Below, in pieces: positions 1 to 6,907 of a DNA stretch of 22,496 nt. Below the pieces are notes generated by a model. That model ran no database searches and was not told the DNA's origin. It saw only the letters and a program-made list of their open reading frames with translations. Each line of letters opens with the position of its first letter. Position 1 is the first letter of the stretch. Position numbers and translations under genes: made by a program. Origin of the DNA: Anaerolineaceae bacterium (GTDB lineage Bacteria; Chloroflexota; Anaerolineae; Anaerolineales; Anaerolineaceae); contig DPKV01000112.1 in assembly GCA_003542325.1 (NCBI GenBank), positions 1 through 22,496 of the forward strand, in the 5' to 3' direction.

Positions 1-1467
1 CATATCGACGGTCATGCGTGCCTGTTCAAGGTATTCACTGGCAGAGCGGTTATCCCATTCAGCGTAATTTTGACCGTTTTGCATTTCCGCCTGTCCCCAG
101 AAGGGATACGGGTCCGGATCAGGTGACCGGGTCAGGTTGATATCCACCAAAGCTGTCTGGTATTCCCGTGCTGTCAGGTCCGCCAGGACATCTTCATAGG
201 GCTTGGCAACCAAAGTCACAGCAATACCCAAAGCTTTCCAATCGGCTTTGATCAATTCAGCCATTTGCGCATGCGTTTCGGTATCCGGATATAACAAATC
301 AACTGCCACATCCAGGCCATCGCTCGAGACGTTCTCGCCGGTTTCCGGGTCAACCGTCACACCGGTCGCGTTAAACAACGTCTTTGCCTGAAGCGCATCA
401 TAATCGATTACTTCCAGGTCACTATAATAAGCCCATGTCCCGGGCATGATCGGCCCGTTGGCTTTGACAGCCTGACCGCCGTAGATTTTCTCTATGATCA
501 GATCCCGATTGATGGACTGCATCAAAGCCTTCCGGAAATCAGCATTCTGCAAGAATCCCACTTCAGGGTTGTCCAGGTTAAGGTAGACCATCGTTAACAT
601 AGGTTCCCGGGCTGTATATGTGGATAACTCAGGTTCCGCCAGGACTTCACTCAGGATGGATGGGTCCACATCACCAATACCCTCCACCTCGCCATTTTGA
701 TATGCCGTTAGTGCTTCTTGAGATGTTGGATAATAGCGGAAAATAAATTCATCCAGATAGGGTCGCCCGAGGAAATAAGCGTCAAACGCTTCAAGAACCA
801 CACCGACGATCTGATCATTTTCCACCAGCAACCGTTGGAACCGGAATGGACCGGTGCCAATGGGTGCGAGGTTATAAGGGTCGTCTATGATCTGATCCAG
901 ATCCATTCCACCCAGAACATGCTCGGGCAGGATACCAAAGGCCAGGAAGTCCAGGAATGGCGCGTACGGTTCAGGGAGCAGAAATTGCATTTGAGAGTCG
1001 GAGAGGACCACTACTTCCACCTCAGCCCACAAATTCCGCATGTCCTCAGGGACCAGGCCATGCTGGCTTTGAAGAAGGCCAATGGTGTAAAGAACATCTG
1101 CGCTCGTGAACGGCTCGCCATCATGCCAGAGAACGTCCGTTCGGAGGCTAAAATTGTAGACTGTGCCATCCTGGGAAATTCCCCACGAATCGGCGAGGTC
1201 GGCTTGCGGGATGCCTTCGGAATCAAACCTGATCAGCCCATTAAAGAGCAGCTGGCCCACCGCATGATCGGAAGGATTATACAAATCAAGGAAAGGGTTT
1301 AAGCGGAGAAATTCTCCGACCAATGCCTCTGTGTAAACACCCCCGCTAATCGGGGCAGGCGTTGTTGCGGCCTCCTCACCGGTATCCATTTGTTGCAGAA
1401 TCAATAAAACCCCAACAACCAAACCGGTGACCAATATGATCAAAAGCTGCCATCGAAATTTTTTCAT
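1..1467 (-). CDS. ABC transporter substrate-binding protein, family 5 (peptide/nickel type), partial at 3' end
   Basis: This is the first 489 codons of an extracytoplasmic solute-binding protein; the gene continues past the left edge with no stop. Such proteins deliver oligopeptides or related solutes to a Dpp/Opp-type permease outside the membrane. The N-terminus is MKKFRWQLL followed by a hydrophobic helix of about 20 residues. No lipobox cysteine is visible, so it is a signal peptide or uncleaved anchor rather than a lipoprotein. The family-5 pattern is clear: GGVYTEALVGE, then LNPFLDLYNPSDHAV, LADSWGISQDGTVYNFSL, LWHDGEPFTSADV, and later YLNLDNPEVGFLQNADFRKA. The ATG at 1465-1467 is the only start that keeps the signal segment, but no Shine-Dalgarno is visible; the preceding 12 bases are A/T-rich and directly follow a hairpin. 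No permease or ATPase genes are in the window. The substrate cannot be told from sequence. Confidence 0.9.
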   Translation of the reverse strand, partial: MKKFRWQLLIILVTGLVVGVLLILQQMDTGEEAATTPAPISGGVYTEALVGEFLRLNPFLDLYNPSDHAVGQLLFNGLIRFDSEGIPQADLADSWGISQDGTVYNFSLRTDVLWHDGEPFTSADVLYTIGLLQSQHGLVPEDMRNLWAEVEVVVLSDSQMQFLLPEPYAPFLDFLAFGILPEHVLGGMDLDQIIDDPYNLAPIGTGPFRFQRLLVENDQIVGVVLEAFDAYFLGRPYLDEFIFRYYPTSQEALTAYQNGEVEGIGDVDPSILSEVLAEPELSTYTAREPMLTMVYLNLDNPEVGFLQNADFRKALMQSINRDLIIEKIYGGQAVKANGPIMPGTWAYYSDLEVIDYDALQAKTLFNATGVTVDPETGENVSSDGLDVAVDLLYPDTETHAQMAELIKADWKALGIAVTLVAKPYEDVLADLTAREYQTALVDINLTRSPDPDPYPFWGQAEMQNGQNYAEWDNRSASEYLEQARMTVDM

Positions 1468-1479
1468 AGTTTTTAAGAT

Positions 1480-1513
1480 AAAAGGGCAACCCTTTTTGGC
1501 GAGTTGCCCTTTT
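1480..1513 (-). terminator. Probable rho-independent terminator downstream of secG
   Basis: An 11-bp perfect inverted repeat (AAAAGGGCAAC at 1480-1490, GTTGCCCTTTT at 1503-1513) encloses a 12-base loop. On the minus strand the stem ends in TTTT followed by ATCTT, a moderate U-tract. It lies 51 bases after the secG stop and only 12 bases before the substrate-binding-protein start codon, so it either ends secG transcription or folds in the 5' end of the next message. Confidence 0.65.
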
Positions 1514-1563
1514 CCTTTGCTAGAGAATTAATATTCGCCAGGGTAATCTAACTTGCACCCGGT

Positions 1564-1794
1564 TTATCCCATCACTAGGATCGTAACGATAGTCAAAACA
1601 AAAAAGACAGCGCTTAAAACGATCGTAATCCAGAATAATACCTTTTCAATGCCTCGCCGTTTAGTATAGACCCCACCCGTGTCCATCCCACCGCCGGATA
1701 AACCACCAAGACCAACGCCCTTGCTTTGCAGAATAATGCTGGCTATCAAAGCAATTGACGTTATAATCAATGCGATATGAAAAGTATTGACCAC
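1564..1794 (-). CDS. secG: Preprotein translocase subunit SecG
   Basis: SecG is the small accessory subunit of the SecYEG membrane channel and assists SecA-driven export. The 76-residue product is the usual size and has two hydrophobic helices (about residues 5-24 and 51-74). Between them is the typical glycine-rich loop: LQSKGVGLGGLSGGGMDTGGVYTKRRG, shown here as its parts LQSKGVGLGG and GGVYTKRRG, followed by the family's IEKVLFWIT. The start is GTG at 1792-1794. An AAGGAGG Shine-Dalgarno at 1800-1806 on the minus strand, six bases upstream, fixes it. A strong promoter lies just upstream. The gene is divergent from the PHP-domain gene, and a hairpin separates it from the substrate-binding-protein gene downstream. 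Confidence 0.95.
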   Translation of the reverse strand: MVNTFHIALIITSIALIASIILQSKGVGLGGLSGGGMDTGGVYTKRRGIEKVLFWITIVLSAVFFVLTIVTILVMG

Positions 1795-1817
1795 ACAAGC
1801 CTCCTTGAACTGGGAGA

Positions 1818-1847
1818 ATTATACCCATAATTTCAAAAAACAGTCAA
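1818..1847 (-). promoter_or_regulatory. Sigma-70-type promoter of secG
   Basis: Reading the minus strand, TTGACT (1847-1842), an 18-base spacer and TATAAT (1823-1818) lie 23 bases before the GTG start and its Shine-Dalgarno. It is the clearest consensus promoter in the window. Its -35 box comes within 5 bases of the divergent PHP gene's start codon. Confidence 0.8.
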
Positions 1848-1851
1848 CCCA

Positions 1852-2919
1852 ATGAATGAAATCAAACTTGCCCTGCATATCCACACCAATTACTCCGATG
1901 GCAACGCCAGTCATGCTGACCTAGTCAAAACCGCAGAGAAAGCCGGCCTAAATGCAATTATAACAACTGACCACAATATTTGGGTCAGCGGACTGGATGG
2001 TTATTACAGCAATGGCGCAAAACAGGTCATGCTCCTCGTGGGTGAAGAAATCCATAATCGACTGTTAAACCCGCCGGGCAGCCACATGCTGGCAATCGGC
2101 GCAGGAAAGGAGTTGGCGCCATTTGCAGCAGACCCGCAGCGTTTAATCGATCAGATCCGTCGTAATGAGGGTCTGTCTTTTATTGCCCACCCCATTGAAG
2201 ATCCTTTGGAGCGGTTCAATGAGCGCGCTTATTCCTGGCAGGATTGGGAGATTAAGAATTTTACAGGCATTGAACTCTGGAACCAGATGAGCGAATTTAA
2301 ATCCGTTTCTCCCACACTCGCGGCTGCCATCGTTAACGCTCTTTTCCCCAAGCGGATGACTTTGGGCCCCCTGGAGCGGACACTTTCCTTATGGGATGGT
2401 CTCATTGCAAACCGCAGACGACCGATTGTGGCTGTTGGTGGTGTGGACGCGCACGAACTGGTCAAGAAATTTGGGCCGTTCAAGGTCAAACTCTACCCCT
2501 ATCTGCACCACTTTAAGAGCATCACAACGCATCTATTGCTCCCCAAGCCCCTCTCCGGTGTCTTTCCTGAGGACCGCAAGCAGGTTCTGGAAGCCCTGCG
2601 AAGCGGACACTGCTTTGTGGCCTATGACTTGCCGGCCAAAACGGACGGTTTCCGGTTCACAGTCCATAACGATGATGGGATGTTTATTATGGGGGACCAG
2701 ATTAAAATTAAAGGTGGCCTGTCCTTTCAAATTCGCCTTCCCCACAAAGCAACCTGCCGGTTGATCAAAGACGGCTGGCAGATCAAGGAATGGACCAATC
2801 GGGAAGTCTGCACACACCTGACAACAGAACCTGGAATTTATCGGGCGGAAGCCTTCATCCCTTACAAAGGCAAGCTCAGAGGTTGGATCTTCAGCAACCC
2901 AATCTATGCCTGGGATTAA
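1852..2919 (+). CDS. PHP-domain metal-dependent phosphoesterase
   Basis: PHP proteins are metal-dependent phosphoesterases; stand-alone members hydrolyse small phosphorylated molecules or nucleotides. The 355-residue product has the signature HIHTNYSDG at residues 9-17, TTDHN around 38-42 (Asp40, His41), GEEIH, an AHPIED segment and GGVDAHE near 200. These are the expected metal ligands in order. About 100 C-terminal residues after the catalytic fold look beta-rich and are typical of the longer PHP proteins. No signal peptide is seen. The ATG at 1852 has no clear Shine-Dalgarno. A weak -10-like CATAAT lies at 1826-1831, so the leader may be short. The gene is convergent with rtcB and their stop codons overlap (2916-2919). 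The substrate is unknown. Confidence 0.85.
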   Translation: MNEIKLALHIHTNYSDGNASHADLVKTAEKAGLNAIITTDHNIWVSGLDGYYSNGAKQVMLLVGEEIHNRLLNPPGSHMLAIGAGKELAPFAADPQRLIDQIRRNEGLSFIAHPIEDPLERFNERAYSWQDWEIKNFTGIELWNQMSEFKSVSPTLAAAIVNALFPKRMTLGPLERTLSLWDGLIANRRRPIVAVGGVDAHELVKKFGPFKVKLYPYLHHFKSITTHLLLPKPLSGVFPEDRKQVLEALRSGHCFVAYDLPAKTDGFRFTVHNDDGMFIMGDQIKIKGGLSFQIRLPHKATCRLIKDGWQIKEWTNREVCTHLTTEPGIYRAEAFIPYKGKLRGWIFSNPIYAWD

Positions 2920-4370
2920 CCTTTAATCACTATGATGGGCTCCAACCGGGCCACCTTCCGAGCCAAACCCGCACCGACCACGCTATCCACAACCCGATCT
3001 ACATCTTTATAGGCTTCAGGCGCTTCTTCGGCCAAACCTCTCAGCGATCCTGCCCGGATTTCAATCCCGTCTTTCTCCAGCTGCTGTAACAAGTTCTCCC
3101 CCCGGACTTCCCGCTTTGCCTGGGAACGACTCATCACGCGCCCCGCTCCATGACAGGAACTGCCAAAAGACCGCTTCATACTTGTTTCAGTCCCCACGAG
3201 CACCCAGGAAGCCGTCCCCATTGACCCGGGCACCAGGACAGGCTGACCGATCTCCAGATACTCTGCCGGTAACCCTGGAGAGCCGGGTCCAAATGCTCGC
3301 GTTGCGCCTTTGCGATGGACGCATAGACGAATCAACTTTCCTTCGACAAGGTGTTCCTCGAATTTCCCAATATTATGGGCAATATCATAAACCTGGGTCA
3401 GGTACCAGTCCGGCACCTTTCCCGCTAAAACGGCCTCGAAAGCCCGGCGTAAATGATGGGCCAACAACTGGCGATTCAAAAAGGCAAAATTGGCCGCGCA
3501 ACGCATCGCACCGAGATAATCCTGTCCCTCCTGCGAGTCGATTGGCGCATAGACCAATTGCCGGTCGGGTAATTGGATCTTCTTCCGATTTACATAATCC
3601 TGCAACTGGCGGACATAGTCCGTGCAAACCTGGTGACCGAACCCGCGCGAGCCGGTATGGATCTGGGCAGCAAGGTTGCCTTTTTCCAATCCCATCACTT
3701 GCGCTGCTTCGTCGTCAAACACCTCTGCAACAACATTCACCTCAATGAAGTGATTTCCTGCGCCCAGCGTCCCCAATTGCGTTTTTCCCCGTTGCATAGC
3801 CCGCTGACTGACCTTCAAAGGATTCGCCCCTGCCAGACAGCCGTTTTCTTCCGTTCTGCGAATGTCTTCCGCTGATGCTGCACCTTGCCCCAAAGCCCAT
3901 CGTGCCCCCTGGACGCACGCCTCAGTCAGGTCTTCCTCGCTCAGCCGGAGATCGCTCCCCACACCCACGCCGCTTGGACAGGCCAGGTTGATTGCCGTCG
4001 CCAGTTCCGGTAAACAACCTGCGGCAGCTTTGAGGTGAATCCGGGTTGCCAGTAAGCGCACGCCGCAATTGATGTCATAACCAATCCCACCTGGAGAAAC
4101 CACACCATTGATCGGGTTGGCTGCCGCCACGCCGCCAATCGGGAACCCATAGCCCTGATGAACGTCAGGCATAACCATGACAGCGTCAACCATGCCCGGC
4201 AAGGTACTGGCATTGACCGCTTGCAAGAGCGCGTTATCGCTCAGGGCGTCTTTCAGGATCTCTTCCGATGCAAAGACGCGTACCGGTATCCGCATATCTT
4301 CTCGGAAGGTTGGGGGGATCTCCCATTCAAAAGGGCTGATCTTCGTAAGACTATCCAACCTAAGGTTCAT
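2916..4370 (-). CDS. rtcB: RNA-splicing ligase RtcB (3'-phosphate/5'-OH RNA ligase)
   Basis: RtcB joins RNA 2',3'-cyclic-phosphate or 3'-phosphate ends to 5'-OH ends using GTP and manganese. In bacteria it repairs cleaved tRNA and rRNA. The 484-residue length is normal for the family. Visible motifs are [14 protein letters not shown] (67-80), [13 protein letters not shown] (94-106, with metal ligands Asp99 and Cys102), GAGNHFIEV (203-211), [11 protein letters not shown] (237-247), HNIGKFEEH (332-340), [11 protein letters not shown] (350-360) and SCHGAGR (405-411). In the last, His407 is the histidine that is guanylated. Nothing essential is missing. The gene lies 9 bases downstream of the gene for its activator archease on the same strand, so the two are almost certainly co-transcribed. 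No RtcA or RtcR gene is nearby, so control is not of the E. coli sigma-54 type here. Confidence 0.97.
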   Translation of the reverse strand: MNLRLDSLTKISPFEWEIPPTFREDMRIPVRVFASEEILKDALSDNALLQAVNASTLPGMVDAVMVMPDVHQGYGFPIGGVAAANPINGVVSPGGIGYDINCGVRLLATRIHLKAAAGCLPELATAINLACPSGVGVGSDLRLSEEDLTEACVQGARWALGQGAASAEDIRRTEENGCLAGANPLKVSQRAMQRGKTQLGTLGAGNHFIEVNVVAEVFDDEAAQVMGLEKGNLAAQIHTGSRGFGHQVCTDYVRQLQDYVNRKKIQLPDRQLVYAPIDSQEGQDYLGAMRCAANFAFLNRQLLAHHLRRAFEAVLAGKVPDWYLTQVYDIAHNIGKFEEHLVEGKLIRLCVHRKGATRAFGPGSPGLPAEYLEIGQPVLVPGSMGTASWVLVGTETSMKRSFGSSCHGAGRVMSRSQAKREVRGENLLQQLEKDGIEIRAGSLRGLAEEAPEAYKDVDRVVDSVVGAGLARKVARLEPIIVIKG

Positions 4371-4379
4371 ATGACCTGC

Positions 4380-4784
4380 TCATACATCAAACGTGATCGT
4401 GGTTTCAAGCCGATCAGGAAATTGAATAATTATCAGGTTATGGAAAGTTACAGCCTTGATCCATCGGTCAACGCTGATAAGCGGATGAAAAACACCTGTA
4501 ATCATCGTCTCCTTGCCAAGTGTTATCTCAAACGCTGACAGGGCGATACGTTTATCTTCCAACAGGAAAAGCACTTCACCCAGGAAATCCACAAGCATCT
4601 CCTCCTGTGAACCTCTGCGAATGGTAAAGCTCTCTTCAATGTTCTTACTGGGGTCATACCGAACGCCCATCAGTGCTGCCATCCCCTCTGACGCGTTTTG
4701 TAATACCGAATAAAAATCCTCACCCCATACCTTAAGGGCCAGGTCCGCGGGATGGGCAAACTCTTCATAACCATGCGGTGACAT
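4380..4784 (-). CDS. Archease, RtcB-activating protein
   Basis: Archease speeds guanylation of RtcB and broadens its nucleotide use, so its place directly upstream of rtcB fits its role. Family features are FAHPADLALKVWGEDF near the N-terminus (the archease HxADxxxxxxG pattern), then NASEGMAALMG, VDFLGEVLFLLE in the middle, IKAVTFHNLII late, and a C-terminal TFDV whose aspartate is the usual metal-binding residue. The frame stays open upstream to an ATG at 4818-4820. I prefer ATG 4782-4784 (MSPHGYEEF) because family members begin close to this motif, and because the longer form would overlap the divergent FhaA-like start. It would then be 134 residues. No Shine-Dalgarno is obvious at either site. 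A TATAAT lies 10 bases upstream of 4784, implying a very short leader. Confidence 0.92.
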   Translation of the reverse strand: MSPHGYEEFAHPADLALKVWGEDFYSVLQNASEGMAALMGVRYDPSKNIEESFTIRRGSQEEMLVDFLGEVLFLLEDKRIALSAFEITLGKETMITGVFHPLISVDRWIKAVTFHNLIIIQFPDRLETTITFDV

Positions 4785-4790
4785 CTTGAG

Positions 4791-4800
4791 TATAATTATA
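4791..4800. promoter_or_regulatory. Palindromic -10 box shared by archease and FhaA-like genes
   Basis: The perfect palindrome TATAATTATA presents TATAAT on both strands (plus 4791-4796, minus 4800-4795). It lies 10 bases before the preferred archease start and 15 bases before the FhaA-like ATG at 4812. No good -35 box is visible on either strand. The call as a divergent promoter rests on the two -10 matches and their placement. Confidence 0.5.
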
Positions 4801-4811
4801 CCGGATAGACT

Positions 4812-5597
4812 ATGATGCATAATAACCTAGATCGCCTTGAAGCGCAGCTACGCGCCTTATTTGAAGAAAGACTCCTAAAAATCCTGACCGGCAAAACGAC
4901 CTCAGATGATTTTATTAATGAACTCATCCTTGTGATGCGGGCCGATCTTGAGGAAAATACCGATGGCGTGATTCTTGCGCCGGACCGGTACGTAATTGAG
5001 GTACCCCCTGAAAGCCTTTGCGATTGGCAAACTTATCAACCTTTTCTGGATGAAATGTCCAAACAATTGTTTAATCGGGGAATCCAGGAGGGTTTTCAAT
5101 TTTCCACCTCTCCAACGATAGAAATCAATGAGAGCCAGAGCATCCCAAGAGATGACTGGCAGATACGGGCTAAATTCTCCACAGTTGATGAGACCTTCCC
5201 TGACACAGCCGCAATGGATGGCCCCGAACTGACCCCTGAAGGGGATCTTATCCCTGCCAATGCGTTTCTCGTGATCGGCGGCAAGACCAGTTTCCCGCTC
5301 CAGACGGTCGTCATTAATATTGGCCGGCATTCGGACAACGATCTGGTCATTGAAGATCAATATATCTCCCGTCACCATGTCCAATTACGAGCCATCAACC
5401 AGCGCTACGTGATCTTTGATGTTGGTTCAACTGGCGGGATATTATTGAATGGTAAACCCATCACCCAGGCGACATTGCATCCTGGCGATGTGATCCGGAT
5501 TGGCATGACCCATCTCATTTATGTTCAGGACACAACCGGGGACCTGCCTACATCAGCGTTGTCACTGGATACCGAAATGGACGACACAAAATCATGA
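4812..5597 (+). CDS. FhaA-like protein: DUF3662 domain plus C-terminal FHA domain
   Basis: The 261-residue protein has the architecture of actinobacterial FhaA: an N-terminal DUF3662-type domain (about 1-110, beginning LDRLEAQLRALFEERL), a low-complexity linker, and a C-terminal FHA domain (about 150-245). FHA domains bind phosphothreonine peptides. Here the core residues IGRHSDNDLVIED and ISRHHVQL are present. The usual STNG turn reads STGG (before ILLNGKPI), so one peptide-contacting Asn is replaced by Gly. No membrane segment is seen, so it is probably cytosolic. The start may be ATG 4812 or ATG 4815; neither has a strong Shine-Dalgarno. Its stop overlaps the next start (ATGA), which suggests translational coupling. 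In Actinobacteria FhaA acts with Ser/Thr kinases in cell-wall control; that role is inferred here from context. No kinase or phosphatase gene is in this window. Confidence 0.88.
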   Translation: MMHNNLDRLEAQLRALFEERLLKILTGKTTSDDFINELILVMRADLEENTDGVILAPDRYVIEVPPESLCDWQTYQPFLDEMSKQLFNRGIQEGFQFSTSPTIEINESQSIPRDDWQIRAKFSTVDETFPDTAAMDGPELTPEGDLIPANAFLVIGGKTSFPLQTVVINIGRHSDNDLVIEDQYISRHHVQLRAINQRYVIFDVGSTGGILLNGKPITQATLHPGDVIRIGMTHLIYVQDTTGDLPTSALSLDTEMDDTKS

Positions 5598-6016
5598 ATC
5601 CCATCCTTGTTTTTCTGCTGAGGCTGCTGCTGCTTCTGCTGGCATATTCCTTTGTGGGATGGATCGCCTTTTCCATTTTCACTGATCTTCGACAAGGTTC
5701 TGCTAAATCCGGGCCGGTGTCATTTCCCCTGATTACCCTCTCATCTGAACTGGATGAGGGATCGAATCCAAAACAATTTTCCATGTCCCAGGTGACGATT
5801 GGCCGTGATCCAGCCAGTGATTACCCGGTAGATCACCCAACCATCTCCTTGCGGCATTGCCGCCTGAGCTTCCATAATAAACAATGGTGGGCGGAAGACC
5901 TCGAATCGACCAACGGGTCCTATTTGAATAACAGCCAGATTGATTCTCCGACCGTCCTGACAGATGGTGATGAAATGCGTCTGGGTGAGATCTGCATCAA
6001 GATCCACATCAACTAA
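5594..6016 (+). CDS. Membrane-anchored FHA-domain protein (FhaB-like)
   Basis: The 140-residue protein has one N-terminal hydrophobic helix (about residues 4-29, leucine-rich) and a cytosolic FHA domain (about 60-140). The FHA core is intact: VTIGRDPASDYPVDHPTIS, RHCRL and ESTNGSYLNN, with the Arg, Ser, His and Asn-Gly positions needed for phosphothreonine binding. This is the layout of actinobacterial FhaB (FipA), which binds phosphorylated partners at the division site. The start codon overlaps the FhaA-like stop by four bases, so the two are likely made together. The organisation FhaA-FhaB-then-RodA resembles the actinobacterial fha-rodA-pbpA-pkn cluster, pointing to a role in cell growth. 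That role is an inference. Confidence 0.88.
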   Translation: MNPILVFLLRLLLLLLAYSFVGWIAFSIFTDLRQGSAKSGPVSFPLITLSSELDEGSNPKQFSMSQVTIGRDPASDYPVDHPTISLRHCRLSFHNKQWWAEDLESTNGSYLNNSQIDSPTVLTDGDEMRLGEICIKIHIN

Positions 6017-6037
6017 CAACCTATGATGGAGTATCCC

Positions 6038-6904
6038 ATGAATGAAACCCCTGTATTAGCCGTAATCGGCGGCTCCGGCCTGTATGAATTTGAAGATCTC
6101 AAGGATGTGCAAACCGTTGAAGTGGACACACCTTTTGGAAAACCGAGTTCTCCCATCACCCTTGGCACTTTACAAGGGAAACCTGTCGCCTTCCTGGCCC
6201 GGCATGGCATTGGACATACCCTATCGCCCAGCGAGGTTCCATACAGGGCCAATATCTACGCCCTCAAGAAACTCGGTGTAAAACGTGTTGTCAGCGTAAG
6301 CGCCTGTGGTTCACTGCGTGAAGCATATGAGCCCGGACATATTGTGATCCCCGATCAGATCTTTGATTACACCCATAAACGCAACCGCAGCTTCTTTGGC
6401 GAGGGTGTTGTTGTCCATGCCAGTGTCGCCGATCCTTTCTGCGCCTCCCTTTCCGACGTACTGGAAGACTCGCTCAAGGCCACAGGAGCGACGTATCACA
6501 AGGGAGGGACCTATATCACTATTGAAGGCCCCCGATTCTCCACAAAAGGCGAATCTCGCCTGTTCCGGCAATGGGGAATCGACATCATTGGCATGACCGC
6601 CTCCCCGGAGGTCTTCCTTGCCCGTGAAGCGGAAATGTGCTACACAACCATGGCGCACGTCACTGACTACGATGTCTGGCATGTCAGTAAAGAGCCGGTT
6701 ACCGTTGAGATGGTCGTCCGGACATTAATGAAAAACGTCACCCTGGCACAGAAAACCATCAAACAGATGGTGACCCGGATCGATCCCGAAGAGGCATGCG
6801 GCTGTGAAAATACGCTCGAAAATGCCTTGATTACCAATCCCGACCACATCAATCAGGAAGCCCGTGCCCGTTTTGACCTCCTGATCGGGAAATACCTGAA
6901 GTAA
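6038..6904 (+). CDS. mtnP: S-methyl-5'-thioadenosine phosphorylase
   Basis: This enzyme cleaves methylthioadenosine with phosphate to adenine and methylthioribose 1-phosphate, feeding methionine and purine salvage. Family motifs are IGGSGLYEFEDL near the N-terminus, TPFGKPSSPI, FLARHGIGH, YRANIYALKKLGV, SACGSLRE, TYITIEGPRFSTKGES and GMTASPEVFLAREAE. The segment HVTDYDVWH carries the two aspartates that contact the 6-amino group and so favours adenine-type substrates over hypoxanthine or guanine types. The start is chosen as ATG 6038 because GGAG at 6028-6031 is spaced six bases from it. An in-frame ATG at 6023 has no ribosome site. It sits 21 bases after the FhaB-like gene and 3 bases before the RodA fusion, so a metabolic gene is embedded in a morphogenesis operon. 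Confidence 0.94.
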   Translation: MNETPVLAVIGGSGLYEFEDLKDVQTVEVDTPFGKPSSPITLGTLQGKPVAFLARHGIGHTLSPSEVPYRANIYALKKLGVKRVVSVSACGSLREAYEPGHIVIPDQIFDYTHKRNRSFFGEGVVVHASVADPFCASLSDVLEDSLKATGATYHKGGTYITIEGPRFSTKGESRLFRQWGIDIIGMTASPEVFLAREAEMCYTTMAHVTDYDVWHVSKEPVTVEMVVRTLMKNVTLAQKTIKQMVTRIDPEEACGCENTLENALITNPDHINQEARARFDLLIGKYLK

Positions 6905-6907
6905 ATT

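Noticed and set aside
718..1302. 194-residue plus-strand frame
   Set aside because: It lies entirely antisense to the well-conserved substrate-binding-protein gene and matches no family.
1480..1563. tRNA gene downstream of secG, a common neighbour in other bacteria
   Set aside because: The stretch holds only the terminator hairpin. No acceptor stem, anticodon arm or T-loop sequence is found on either strand.
3116..3748. 210-residue plus-strand frame
   Set aside because: It is a mirror frame of rtcB, rich in Pro/Arg/Ser and without motifs; rtcB is fully supported on the other strand.
6023..6037. Methylthioadenosine phosphorylase start at ATG 6023
   Set aside because: No ribosome site precedes it, while GGAG at 6028-6031 is correctly spaced for ATG 6038.
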